A stretch of DNA of 64,000 nt from Cucumis sativus (GCF_000004075.3 NC_026658.2:2108001-2172000); one strand, 5' to 3'. Shown: positions 25,021 to 35,816, numbered from the stretch's first letter. Notes: generated by a model not told the origin, from the sequence alone. Numbers and translations: made by a program.

Positions 25021-25390
25021 AACAAAACACTGTTTCAATAACGATGATGGTAGTAATCCACGGTTAATTTTATCGTGGATAAAATGAGATTTTATTTTGT
25101 AATAGAATTCTCGTTTCGGTCTAATTTCAGTGTTTATTCTAGTACTTTTATGTTTAATGGTATGTCACCAAATTCCTCGACGAGCTCTTCCCGAACCTTA
25201 TCGACATTGGAATGACTGGCTGGTCGTTTTCAAAAACACATTTATTAAATAAAAACCAAGAAGAATTTTCTTAATTAATACCTATGTCTCCATGATGATT
25301 GCAACTTCATCACTCTTGGTGGTCAGTCACAACTACAAAACTGCACAAATACTTTTATGATCTTTAACAAACAAGCTTTGAATGGAATTT
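25021..25390 (-). pseudogene. Decayed NLR fragment (NB-ARC region)
   Basis: This stretch, read on the same strand as NLR2, aligns by eye with 28135-28580 of NLR2 in the same order. The segment around RLPSSSLKQC comes first on the plus strand (GATGATGGTAG against GATGATGGCAG). Next comes the GLPL region (GGTATGTCACCAAAT against GGTATGCCACCAAAT, then CAAGCTCTTC-like words). The RNBS-B region follows (TTGCAACTTCATCACTC in both). Then comes the stretch before it (CTTTAACAAACAAGC against CTTTAGCAAACAAGC). Small deletions and stops break every frame. Nothing of the coiled coil or LRRs remains. It is a non-functional relic of another NLR that lay in the same orientation as NLR2. Confidence 0.8.
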
Positions 25391-26166
25391 AAGATTCACA
25401 TTGCATTAGTTCTTATTGGAGAGTCTAAATTTATTCATTATATAAGTTTAGAGATTTAGATTTAAGTGATAAAAATTACACGTCGTCTCACATACTATTT
25501 ATTTAAATAAAACATAATCGAGAGTTTAAATTAATACACTTGTGAAAGTTTAAAATTTAAACCAATACAATTATTAGTTTATGATTTAAATTTAAATGGT
25601 CCTTCAAGTTCAAGATTTAACTCGATATAGTTATTGAGTTATGTTTTAAATTGATAAAGTATAAATTAATATTTTTTTTTGGCTAAATTATAAAAAAATA
25701 CCTATAAATTTTATATTTGTGTTAAAAATGCTTCTAAAGTTCTAAAAGTTTCAAAAAATACCCTTAAAATTCTAAAATGAATTAAAAAATACTGTTGCAG
25801 TTGGTTTTGAATGGTAACAATTAAAATTTTATTTGAAAAATAACCATAAAGTTTCAAATTCTTTGAACTTAAAAAGGAAAAAAAAGGTTAAAAAATGACA
25901 TTTGCTATGTTAGGAAGTTGTAAAGTCTCAAATTAAAAAAATAATGATTCACAATTACAAATACATCTAATAAAAAAGTAGTGGCAGTTACAAATTAAAA
26001 AGCTTAATTGTTGATCCAATTCAACTCAATAATGAGATCTAAATACACAATACAAGATTAATAAAATGAGAAGAAGAAAAAAAAGATAATAAACAAGTTC
26101 GTTGGAAGTAGTTGTCCTCACTTATGATCTTAAAGGTGAAACTTTAGTCGTTACAAACCTGAAGTG
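25391..26166. other. AT-rich spacer between the convergent NLR genes
   Basis: Apart from a copy of the dispersed AT-rich repeat phrase (25540-25660) I see nothing here. The last part is the 3' flank of NLR2. Confidence 0.5.
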
Positions 26167-29100
26167 CTAGCAGCTAATATCATGTACATGCGCAATTTTC
26201 GCCCGCTCATAGCTACCTTCGTCGAGTTTAAGTTGGAAACATTCATAAGTTTCCAAACGACTTAATTTGGTGAGATTAGACATGGCTTCTATTGAAGGGA
26301 AACTTTTCAAATTTTTGCAATAACGTAGATTTAACGTCTCTAAAGATGTAAGGTTTCCCAACCATTCTGGCAAAGAATCAATGTCACTAAAACGTTCGAT
26401 ATCCAATGATCTTAAAGCGGTGAGATACTCAAGTTGTCGAGGAAGTTGCAGAAGTAAATTACTTACTCCTGTGTTAACCAACCGAAGAATTTCAATCGAT
26501 GAATTGAGATACATGAATGGACTCCAATCCAAACCTTGCAATTCCCCATAAACATCCAATCTTTTCAAGTTATGAATGGTGGCAAGCCCCTCCGGCAACT
26601 TCTCGAAAGCTTGGATGCTCAAGGACGACAAGTTTGGCATACTTTTCAAATTTGGAAGAGAATTATTGTTAACGTTAGGACAATTGCATATGACCATATT
26701 TTCAATGGAGCTGCAGAGATTTAACCAATGTGGTAACTTTGTCAATTTTTCACAATAAAAAATCTTGAGAGATTGAAGCTTTGGAGGAACTTGAAAAAGG
26801 TTAGGAATATTCATCAATTTCGAACACCAAACAATGCTCAAGCTTTCAAGATGAGGAAAGGTCGCACCATAGTTTGATGAACTCCCTATTTCTTGCCAAA
26901 GCTCTAAACTTTTCATTTGGGAAATATGAAGGGTCTTGAGTTTAGGGAATAACAATGAAGACCACTCATTGTGGTAACTATTATTGTTCCCATAAAATTC
27001 ATCCCCAATACTTTTTACACTATCTAAGCAACGAATATGAAGTAATTCAAGCTTAGATAAGTGCCCCAACATTGGCAAAGTTTCACATCTTTTGCAATCA
27101 TATAGAATTACCTCCACCAAATTTTCAACAAAGAGGCCATTAGGCAGAACACCTCCAAAGTTTTCAATTTTCAAGGCTTGAAGGTTTTTGTGTGGTCGAA
27201 GCCCTTCCAACACATTCAAATCATTGTTACTACAATCTTCTCTTTCACTTAACAAACTCCATTGAAAATATAGATCAGAAATGTTTTCCTTCATTGCCAA
27301 ATTTGCAGCCATAGCCTCGGTTTTACTTTTGACATGCTCAAGATGGAAAAGGCTTAGTTCACCTTTAAGGTTATTCAGTGGTCCAAGTTCCTCTATCTTA
27401 CATCCTTTGTCGAAACCGACTACAAAACTCGAAAGCGTTTGAAGTTGAAGCAATCGACTCAGATGTTGAGGCATTTGTTTAGTTTGAGTTGAGAGAGAGA
27501 ATTCTAAATGCCTTAAATTGACCAATTTTCTCAATTTTGTAGGAAGATGCATAATTTTACTTCCAAGCCTCAATGTCTGCAGATTATAGAGTGAAACAAT
27601 AGAGTCTGGAAGCGTTCTTATTAGAGAGTGTGAAATGTCGAGGTACCTTAAATGCTTCAACTTAGCAATTGAATCTGGCAGTTGATGTATAAACCATGAA
27701 TGAATAATTAAAACGCACAAGTAGGTGAAGTTGCTGATCTCATTGTGAAATACATGACTATCAAAGGTTGGCAGGTGAAACCGTTCAACAACATTTTCAC
27801 TGCAATGAAGTGTTCTAATTTCATGACCGATCGAAAGAGCTTTGTCTCCATTAGATTTGCCACTCAGTCTCAATTTTTGAGCATTTGAAATAGCACATGC
27901 AACATCATGTACAACATCGTGCATCTTGCAATACAGAATTCTTTCTCTGTCATCTTTGACGACATCTTGAAACAAAGAGCGAGACAACAAAGTATTAAAG
28001 TAGTTTGCTCCAATATCCTCCATCGTTACATTGCTCCCACTAGGTAGATGAATAAACCCTTGTGCTATCCACATTTGAACAAGTGGTTCTCTTATAAATA
28101 AGAAGCCTCGTGGAAAGTTTGAACAATAGGCAAAACATTGCTTCAATGAAGATGATGGCAGCCTGTCCACACTTAATTTTATGGTAGATAAAATACTATT
28201 TTCATATTGTAATGGACTTATGATTAGATTTTCCAAAGTTGATCGCAATCCTTGACAACATTTATTCTTGTCTAATTTCACCATTCCTCCAAACACTTTC
28301 ACAACCAAAGGTATGCCACCAAATCTTTTAACAAGCTCTTCTCTGATTACATGATCAACTCTTGGAGTCACTGGCAAATCACTTCCAAATGCACATTTTT
28401 CAAATAAAGTCCAACAATAATCATTTGATAACTTTCTCAAACGATGTCTTTGATGATTTGTCTCCACAATATTTGCAACTTCATCACTCCTAGTAGTCAC
28501 AACAATAACACTTCCAAATTTTTTATTGGCCTTTAGCAAACAAGCCCTTAACTCATTCCACAGATCAGGATTTTCATTCCAGACATCGTCAAGCACCAGA
28601 AAATACTTTTTGTTCCTCAACAATTTTTGAAGCTCTTGAAGTAAAGCTTCCTTATTGTCTAATCCACCAAAATTAGCATTAAGAGTTTCCAAAATTGCTC
28701 TTAAAATCTTGTTGATAACAAAAGGTTCAGACACACACACCCATATCATTCTATCGAAATTCTCCCTTATCATTTCATGATGAAATATCGCCTTCGCCAA
28801 AGATGTTTTTCCTAGTCCACCTATACCAACAATTGGTAAAACAGATAGAGCTGCTTCTTGTTTGCTAAGTTCAAGTAGTTTATTCACTATCTCTAATACT
28901 TCAGCTTCCCTCCCTATAACTCCAATCTCATCAAGAAACGAGTCTGTCTCTAGAATTTGGCTAGGTTCGGACTCGACTTCTTTGGATGTTATAGCAACAA
29001 GCCCCATGATACTCGCTGCACAATAATGCTCGTCTAACCTTTTAGCAATAGCTTTAATTTTATTGGCCATTTTGAGGCGAAAAACAAGGGGATTTTTGGA

Positions 29101-29409
29101 GGATGAAACGAAACTACGTACCGGCCTGGCGTCCACCTTGCGTCGAAGATCTTCGTAAGAGAGCTCGTCGAGTAAAACGTCGGCTTCAAAAACGATATGT
29201 TCAAGCTTCTCCACCCATAGCCTCAAGGCTTGATGTTCTGCCTTGATTCTGTTAACATCACGTAGGATGGCTTCTACCATTAGTAAAGAGTCCCTTAGTT
29301 TTGAAAGATCCTTCTTAAACCCCCATGACATGCCAATTTGCTCTGCCACAAGCTTCACTGTCTTCTTTAACACTTCATCTACAGCAAAGCTCCATAGGAA
29401 ATCCGCCAT
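26167..29409 (-). CDS. CC-NB-LRR disease resistance protein NLR2 (RGA type)
   Basis: Intact single-exon gene of 1080 residues starting MADFLWSFAV. Coiled coil 1-130 with DVLLDELSYEDLRR. NB-ARC motifs: P-loop GIGGLGKTS (195-203), kinase-2 LVLDDVW (271-277), RNBS-B VIVVTTRS, GGIPLV (364-369), CFAYCSNFPRGF, MHD (496-498). LRRs fill the rest, from about residue 570. It follows NLR1 almost residue for residue up to the MHD motif, including the spacing of all motifs, and the LRR parts also correspond. The two are recent paralogues in inverted orientation. The residue after GKT is Ser instead of Thr, which should still allow nucleotide binding. Its tail faces NLR1 and its head faces NLR3. Confidence 0.95.
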   Translation of the reverse strand: MADFLWSFAVDEVLKKTVKLVAEQIGMSWGFKKDLSKLRDSLLMVEAILRDVNRIKAEHQALRLWVEKLEHIVFEADVLLDELSYEDLRRKVDARPVRSFVSSSKNPLVFRLKMANKIKAIAKRLDEHYCAASIMGLVAITSKEVESEPSQILETDSFLDEIGVIGREAEVLEIVNKLLELSKQEAALSVLPIVGIGGLGKTSLAKAIFHHEMIRENFDRMIWVCVSEPFVINKILRAILETLNANFGGLDNKEALLQELQKLLRNKKYFLVLDDVWNENPDLWNELRACLLKANKKFGSVIVVTTRSDEVANIVETNHQRHRLRKLSNDYCWTLFEKCAFGSDLPVTPRVDHVIREELVKRFGGIPLVVKVFGGMVKLDKNKCCQGLRSTLENLIISPLQYENSILSTIKLSVDRLPSSSLKQCFAYCSNFPRGFLFIREPLVQMWIAQGFIHLPSGSNVTMEDIGANYFNTLLSRSLFQDVVKDDRERILYCKMHDVVHDVACAISNAQKLRLSGKSNGDKALSIGHEIRTLHCSENVVERFHLPTFDSHVFHNEISNFTYLCVLIIHSWFIHQLPDSIAKLKHLRYLDISHSLIRTLPDSIVSLYNLQTLRLGSKIMHLPTKLRKLVNLRHLEFSLSTQTKQMPQHLSRLLQLQTLSSFVVGFDKGCKIEELGPLNNLKGELSLFHLEHVKSKTEAMAANLAMKENISDLYFQWSLLSEREDCSNNDLNVLEGLRPHKNLQALKIENFGGVLPNGLFVENLVEVILYDCKRCETLPMLGHLSKLELLHIRCLDSVKSIGDEFYGNNNSYHNEWSSLLFPKLKTLHISQMKSLELWQEIGSSSNYGATFPHLESLSIVWCSKLMNIPNLFQVPPKLQSLKIFYCEKLTKLPHWLNLCSSIENMVICNCPNVNNNSLPNLKSMPNLSSLSIQAFEKLPEGLATIHNLKRLDVYGELQGLDWSPFMYLNSSIEILRLVNTGVSNLLLQLPRQLEYLTALRSLDIERFSDIDSLPEWLGNLTSLETLNLRYCKNLKSFPSIEAMSNLTKLSRLETYECFQLKLDEGSYERAKIAHVHDISC

Positions 29410-32314
29410 ATTTTCTTGTCTTGGTTTCTCAAGTCTGCAATTAAAATATATTTTGGATTTTTGTACCGACGTCCCCTCTTCGAGGCGAACATGAAAGAGA
29501 TTGATTGACTAAAAGACCCAATCTCAAACCTCATAATGCATGGTTTTGGCTCCACTTTTGCTTACATTATCATGAGTCAAAGTCACAAAACAGACTCTGA
29601 ATTTTTTCTTTTTCTCCTGCCTTTTCTTCTTCTTAATTTGCTTTCGTCAATTTGTGCAATTCATTCTCAAATCTTTCTTACTCCATTTGTCACCGACCAT
29701 CAGGTGCAATGGAGCAACAAAGCAAACAGCAAAGAGTGAAAGCAAAAGAAAAAGGTCAATTCTCACATAATTATTTTTAACATTCTACTTGCACCATAAG
29801 AAAAATTGCCATAACAATCATGTGAAGCATACGTTGATCTTCAATGCTCGATTCTTGCATGCTTATCTTGATACTCATTTCTTAGTTTTTGATTGCTCAA
29901 CTTTAATTCTATCAATATGATAGAGTGGGAATCAAGAACGAGTAGCAAAAGCGAGCAAGTGTCAAGTCATCACGAGCTATAACAAGATTAAGTTGCAAGA
30001 ATCAACTATTAAGAGTTGTCATACATACTTGTTATTGGTAATTTCACTTATAATAGCAAATGCAAAAAAAAAAAAATCTAAAATATGGATCCTTTTTAAA
30101 TTTTAATGGATGATCCATCAACATTCCAAATTTATCGAACATTTGTGTCCACAAAAACATTGGGCCATCTAAAAAAAATCTTATATACACGACGTCCTTG
30201 ATATTCTAAAAAAGAAAGTTTGAAGACTTCAAATATATGTGTAAATCTTATATACTCTAAAAGATATTTTCAAGGCCTATATACACATATACACATGTAC
30301 ACTGTAGTCAAGTAGGCTTGGTTGGATGTTATTGTGACGGTACGAAATCAATTAGAGAACTTTGAGATGGGTTTTTGATGTTGTATTGAAGTGAGTTCAA
30401 TCAAAGCTTGGAAAAAGCTTTCTTACGAAGGTAAGGGGGCGGTTATACACTCAATTGAGGGGAGTATAAGTACATTATATTGATGGGATCCATACAAAGC
30501 TTGAAGAAGAGAGTAATTGTAGGAGTGAGGAGGGAGAAGTTAAAGTTGAGACGAAAGAATAAGGTATACAGATAAATACTCCATTGTAATTTAACTCTTT
30601 ATAAGTTGAATTTTTTTTTTTTCTATTAGGGCATACAATCCTCCAAATAGTAAGTAATATTGCACTAAACGAGTTATGAATATTTTCGTCTCACAATCTC
30701 TTTGCTCTTCTTTGATATTATGTTATTATATTTGTCGGCAATTTTGTTACGCAACCATACCCTATTTCTTAGTCATCTCTAAAACATCTCTTTTTTTTTT
30801 TCTCCATATATTGACTTTTCTATGTAATTTCTTTTCAAAGTGCATTTAAGAACTAAGTCCCGTAATTTAATTTGCCACTAAAACCACTTACTTGAACAAT
30901 TGATTCATTCGTGAGAGAAAATTAAAATTTAATCGAAGGAAGAACTTTTTTTTTAAAAAAAAAGAAAAAATGTTAATATATTTCAAAAATAGAGTAGGTA
31001 AGATTTAGAGAACGTGTGTTAGGTCGGTCAAAGAAATTATGTTTTGATCTCGATTAAATTTATTTTTTTAGTACAATAAAGATCAAAAGATGTGAACTAC
31101 AATTTTTTTGGTCACAGCTCATCGACACATTTATATTATCCATAATATGATACTTAACTATTTTACTATTCAAAGCAATCAAATTTACATAGGAATCTTT
31201 TTGTAAGAATGATTTGTTCACGAGATCTTTTACGATTAGTAAACTCGTCCCTTCGTAAAGGATTCTAACATTTTTCTTACATCATAGTGCACTACCACAT
31301 TTTATAACGCGATAACCATTTTTATTACGGTTTTAGATGAGAAAAATGAAAGAATGTGCTAGAGATGATCGTCAAGTTAAGGCCATGTATACATTATAAA
31401 AAGCAATAGTGTGTTCTAAGGATAAGTATAAGTTTGTGAGGGAGAAGTTAGTTAGTTACATGGGAAATTAACAAAAATAGGATAATTTTTAAGGGTTTAA
31501 AGAGTTTTAGGATGAATTTTAAAAAATATGACATCTAAGACAAATTAACTAGGAAAAGTCTATATTACCCTCTAGTTATAAAAAAACCTAAAAAGCAATT
31601 TATTGAATTCCTTCTCCTTCTTCCTCTATTTTCTCACTTCCAAAAAGAATATTTCATTTTTCTCTCATCTTTCCTTGTGCGTATTAAAACCTTTGATTTT
31701 TTTTTTCTTTCTTTTCCATTTTTCATTCACAAAACTACAAAAACAATGGTAGTTTCAGTGATTTCATTGTGGAACATTCACAAAGATGTGTACGAGATAG
31801 GTGTGAGATGTGTACGAGATAGGTGTGAGATGTGTACGAGATAGGCTAAGAGGGATTAAAGAAAAGTTCAATTAGTTTACAAGCCTAGAGGATTAATAGT
31901 GGAGAAGAAATGGATGGAAGTGGAGAAGAAATGAACGGAAGAGAAGAAACGTGGGCACCAAAAATTGAAGGAAGGAAAAAGAAAAGAGAAAGGAGGAAGT
32001 TAAATGATAGTATTTTCGTCATTTCACCTCTAATTTATCCTAAATATCAACTTTTTTACAATCAATACTGAAAATCTTATCTAGCTCATTTTTGGCTCTG
32101 TCAATTCCGGGAGTTACATCCCAACAAGAAAAGAAATGGTTACATCAAATGTGGACTTAAGACTAAATACCCACTTGTACAATCAATGCCGTGAATGGCA
32201 AGAACAAGAATTCAAAGAAGAGAAAAGTGAGCACTAGAAAAGAACCAACAACCATGGTGGAAAATTTGGATCAGATTTCCCACTAATTTAGAACTTCTTC
32301 TCTTTGAGAAAAGT
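29410..32314. promoter_or_regulatory. Head-to-head spacer and promoters of NLR2 and NLR3
   Basis: 2.9 kb lie between the start codons of divergent NLR2 and NLR3. The stretch at 30330-30620 is less AT-rich and contains TCAATTGAGGGGAG and a later T run, resembling the edge of an old Copia-type retroelement, but I cannot define ends. A three-copy short tandem repeat lies at 31785-31845. No coding region is supported. A frame at 29536-29739 has only low-complexity character. Confidence 0.4.
31785..31845. repeat. Tandem repeat, 22-base unit, about 2.8 copies
   Basis: The unit starting GATGTGTACGAGATAGG occurs at 31785, 31807 and 31829, the third copy being 17 bases long. The copies are identical where they overlap, so the duplication is young. 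It lies about 470 bases before the NLR3 start codon, in its promoter region. Confidence 0.9.
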
Positions 32315-35300
32315 ATGGCTGAATTCCTTTGGACATTTGCTGTGGAAGAGACGTTGAAGAGAACGGTGAACGTTGCAGCTCAGAAAATTTCTCTCGTTTG
32401 GGGTTTGGAAGATGAACTTTCAAATTTAAGCAAATGGCTACTCGATGCTGGAGCCCTTTTGCGCGATATCGATAGGGAAATACTTCGCAAGGAATCGGTG
32501 AAGAGATGGGCAGATGGGCTTGAAGATATCGTTAGTGAAGCTGAGGATCTTTTGGACGAGCTTGCTTATGAAGATCTTCGAAGAAAAGTGGAAACAAGTT
32601 CAAGGGTGTGTAATAATTTCAAATTTTCTTCTGTTCTTAACCCTCTTGTTCGTCATGATATGGCCTGTAAAATGAAGAAAATTACTAAAATGTTAAAACA
32701 ACATTATCGCAACTCTGCTCCTTTAGGGCTTGTTGGGAAGGAATCCATGGAGAAAGAAGATGGAGGTAATAATCTTAGGCAGATTAGGGAAACAACTTCG
32801 ATTCTGAATTTTGATGTTGTGGGAAGGGAAACTGAAGTTTTAGACATATTGAGATTGGTGATTGATTCTAGTAGTAATGAGTATGAGCTTCCTTTGTTGA
32901 TTGTACCGATTGTAGGGATGGGTGGAGTTGGAAAAACAACTTTGGCGAAATTGGTTTTTCGTCATGAGTTGATCAAGAAACATTTTCATGAAACAATATG
33001 GATATGTGTGTCGGAACACTTCAACATCGACGAGATTTTGGTAGCAATTTTGGAAAGTTTGACGGATAAAGTTCCAACCAAAAGGGAAGCTGTACTTCGC
33101 AGGCTTCAAAAAGAGTTGCTAGACAAAAGATGTTTCCTTGTTTTGGATGATGTTTGGAATGAAAGTTCTAAGTTGTGGGAAGAGTTAGAAGACTGTTTAA
33201 AAGAGATAGTTGGGAAATTTGGAATCACCATTATAGTAACTACAAGGTTGGATGAAGTTGCTAATATTATGGGAACAGTTTCGGGTTATCGTTTGGAAAA
33301 GTTACCTGAAGACCATTGTTGGTCCTTATTTAAGAGAAGTGCAAATGCAAATGGAGTAAAAATGACTCCAAAGTTGGAGGCTATTCGAATAAAGTTGCTT
33401 CAAAAAATTGATGGCATACCGCTTGTTGCAAAAGTTTTGGGAGGAGCCGTGGAATTTGAAGGAGATCTTGATAGGTGGGAGACCACACTTGAAAGCATAG
33501 TAAGAGAAATTCCAATGAAACAAAAAAGTTATGTGTTGTCCATATTACAATTAAGTGTGGACCGTCTACCCTTTGTGGAAAAACAATGTTTTGCCTATTG
33601 TTCAATTTTTCCTAAAGATTGTGAAGTTGTTAAAGAAAATTTGATTAGAATGTGGATAGCACAAGGGTTTATTCAACCAACAGAAGGAGAGAACACGATG
33701 GAGGATCTGGGAGAAGGGCACTTCAACTTCCTCTTATCTCGCTCCTTATTTCAAGATGTCGTCAAGGATAAGTATGGGAGAATTACTCACTTTAAGATGC
33801 ATGATCTAATACATGATGTTGCCCTTGCCATTTTGTCAACTCGTCAAAAGTCGGTATTAGATCCTACTCATTGGAATGGAAAAACGTCAAGAAAGTTGCG
33901 CACCTTACTTTACAATAACCAAGAGATCCACCATAAAGTTGCAGACTGTGTTTTCTTGCGTGTTTTAGAAGTGAATTCCTTACATATGATGAATAACTTA
34001 CCAGACTTCATTGCTAAGTTGAAACACTTGAGATACCTTGACATTTCATCATGTTCTATGTGGGTTATGCCCCACTCTGTTACTACGCTTTTCAATTTAC
34101 AGACACTGAAGCTTGGAAGTATAGAAAATCTTCCAATGAATTTGAGAAATTTGGTTAGACTACGTCACTTAGAATTCCACGTCTATTACAACACAAGGAA
34201 AATGCCTTCTCATATGGGTGAGTTGATTCATCTTCAAATATTGTCTTGGTTTGTTGCAGGGTTTGAGGAAGGCTGTAAAATTGAAGAACTCGGAAATTTG
34301 AAAAATTTGAAAGGTCAATTGCAACTTTCAAATCTTGAGCAAGTGAGGAGTAAAGAAGAAGCTCTAGCTGCAAAATTGGTCAATAAGAAAAACTTACGTG
34401 AGCTAACTTTTGAATGGAGTATAGATATTTTACGAGAATGTAGCAGCTACAATGACTTTGAAGTGTTGGAAGGACTTCAACCACCCAAAAATCTCAGTTC
34501 TTTGAAAATTACCAACTTTGGAGGGAAATTTTTGCCTGCTGCTACTTTTGTTGAAAATTTGGTGTTCCTATGTTTGTATGGTTGTACAAAATGTGAAAGG
34601 CTTCCAATGCTTGGACAATTAGCCAACTTGCAAGAACTTAGTATTTGTTTCATGGATAGTGTGAGAAGTATAGGGAGTGAGTTTTATGGCATTGACTCCA
34701 ACCGAAGGGGTTATTTTCCCAAGTTGAAGAAATTTGACTTCTGTTGGATGTGCAACCTAGAGCAATGGGAATTAGAAGTGGCAAATCATGAGTCAAATCA
34801 TTTTGGTTCTCTTCAAACTCTAAAGTTGGATAGATGTGGCAAATTGACAAAACTGCCAAATGGGTTAGAATGTTGCAAATCTGTTCATGAGGTGATAATA
34901 TCAAATTGTCCTAACCTTACCTTAAATGTAGAGGAAATGCATAACCTGTCTGTTTTATTAATAGATGGGTTGAAGTTTTTGCCAAAAGGATTAGCTCTCC
35001 ACCCTAACTTGAAGACCATAATGATTAAAGGATGCATAGAGGATTATGATTATAGCCCTTTCCTAAACTTGCCTTCTCTTACAAAACTTTACTTGAACGA
35101 TGGCCTTGGAAATGCCACCCAGCTTCCTAAACAACTTCAGCATCTCACTGCCTTAAAGATTTTAGCCATTGAAAATTTTTATGGCATTGAAGTTCTTCCT
35201 GAATGGTTGAGAAAGCTTACATGTTTGGAGACTTTGGATCTTGTTCGTTGCAAAAACTTGAAACGGTTGCCTTCAAGAGGAGCCATGCGATGCCTCACCA

Positions 35301-35452
35301 AATTAAAGGATTTCAAAGTTATAGCATGTCCATTGTTGCTACTTGGGGGCCAAGCTGACCAAGAAGGTGCCAAGTATCTTCATATTCCAGCCTATCTTTG
35401 TCATGTGTATCAATCTAGAGGAAGCCCTCTTTCCAAAACATCTTCCATCTAA
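32315..35452 (+). CDS. CC-NB-LRR disease resistance protein NLR3 (RGA type)
   Basis: Intact single-exon gene of 1045 residues starting MAEFLWTFAV. Coiled coil 1-135 with AEDLLDELAYEDLRR. NB-ARC motifs: P-loop GMGGVGKTT (201-209), kinase-2 FLVLDDVW (274-281), RNBS-B IIVTTR, DGIPLV (367-371), CFAYCSIFPKDC, MHD (495-497). LRRs from about 560 to 1015. It is clearly of the same family as NLR1 and NLR2 but more distant, with different wording in the coiled coil and LRRs and a shorter LRR region. Its last 20 or so residues, after the point where the other two stop, have no counterpart. They may come from use of a new stop codon downstream of an old one. All nucleotide-binding motifs are of the usual form. 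Confidence 0.95.
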   Translation: MAEFLWTFAVEETLKRTVNVAAQKISLVWGLEDELSNLSKWLLDAGALLRDIDREILRKESVKRWADGLEDIVSEAEDLLDELAYEDLRRKVETSSRVCNNFKFSSVLNPLVRHDMACKMKKITKMLKQHYRNSAPLGLVGKESMEKEDGGNNLRQIRETTSILNFDVVGRETEVLDILRLVIDSSSNEYELPLLIVPIVGMGGVGKTTLAKLVFRHELIKKHFHETIWICVSEHFNIDEILVAILESLTDKVPTKREAVLRRLQKELLDKRCFLVLDDVWNESSKLWEELEDCLKEIVGKFGITIIVTTRLDEVANIMGTVSGYRLEKLPEDHCWSLFKRSANANGVKMTPKLEAIRIKLLQKIDGIPLVAKVLGGAVEFEGDLDRWETTLESIVREIPMKQKSYVLSILQLSVDRLPFVEKQCFAYCSIFPKDCEVVKENLIRMWIAQGFIQPTEGENTMEDLGEGHFNFLLSRSLFQDVVKDKYGRITHFKMHDLIHDVALAILSTRQKSVLDPTHWNGKTSRKLRTLLYNNQEIHHKVADCVFLRVLEVNSLHMMNNLPDFIAKLKHLRYLDISSCSMWVMPHSVTTLFNLQTLKLGSIENLPMNLRNLVRLRHLEFHVYYNTRKMPSHMGELIHLQILSWFVAGFEEGCKIEELGNLKNLKGQLQLSNLEQVRSKEEALAAKLVNKKNLRELTFEWSIDILRECSSYNDFEVLEGLQPPKNLSSLKITNFGGKFLPAATFVENLVFLCLYGCTKCERLPMLGQLANLQELSICFMDSVRSIGSEFYGIDSNRRGYFPKLKKFDFCWMCNLEQWELEVANHESNHFGSLQTLKLDRCGKLTKLPNGLECCKSVHEVIISNCPNLTLNVEEMHNLSVLLIDGLKFLPKGLALHPNLKTIMIKGCIEDYDYSPFLNLPSLTKLYLNDGLGNATQLPKQLQHLTALKILAIENFYGIEVLPEWLRKLTCLETLDLVRCKNLKRLPSRGAMRCLTKLKDFKVIACPLLLLGGQADQEGAKYLHIPAYLCHVYQSRGSPLSKTSSI

Positions 35453-35740
35453 AGCTTGTATTATCATATCCAATGCATCCTTTGCCTTACCATTATGGAC
35501 TTTCCTACAAACGGCCTTTTCTGGTTGGTGTCTTGCAAGACCTGGTGAAATCTTTACCATCTCTTCAAGGAGAAGACAATCGTGTGGTGGAAATTGCGTA
35601 TGAAACGGGTGAGATGGAAACATACGAATGTGACAACAAAAGATCATGGTTTCGGTGGGGTTTAACTAATGGCTACACCAATCTGTTATTGTTGAAGACT
35701 ACATGTAAAACAAGATGGGAATGTGTTACCAATAGTTAAA
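35453..35740 (+). other. Coding-like tail after NLR3
   Basis: Directly after the NLR3 stop the sequence stays GC-richer and open in other frames: 35473-35739 on plus (88 codons) and 35647-35339 on minus (102 codons), the latter overlapping the end of NLR3. Neither resembles a family I know. The stretch could be a fused piece of unrelated DNA that also supplied the extra C-terminal residues of NLR3. I cannot decide the true frame. Confidence 0.25.
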
Positions 35741-35816
35741 TTTTTACGGTTGTACCTTAGTAGAGCTTGTTTAAGCTTGTTGATAGTTTGTTAGAAATAA
35801 TTTTGTTTATAAATAC

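Noticed and set aside
31785-31845. CRISPR-like array
   Set aside because: Copies are directly adjacent with no spacers and the DNA is a plant nuclear genome; it is a simple tandem repeat.
33326-33605. Minus-strand open frames inside NLR3
   Set aside because: Shadows of the intact NLR3 coding frame; the same applies to short antisense frames within NLR1 and NLR2.
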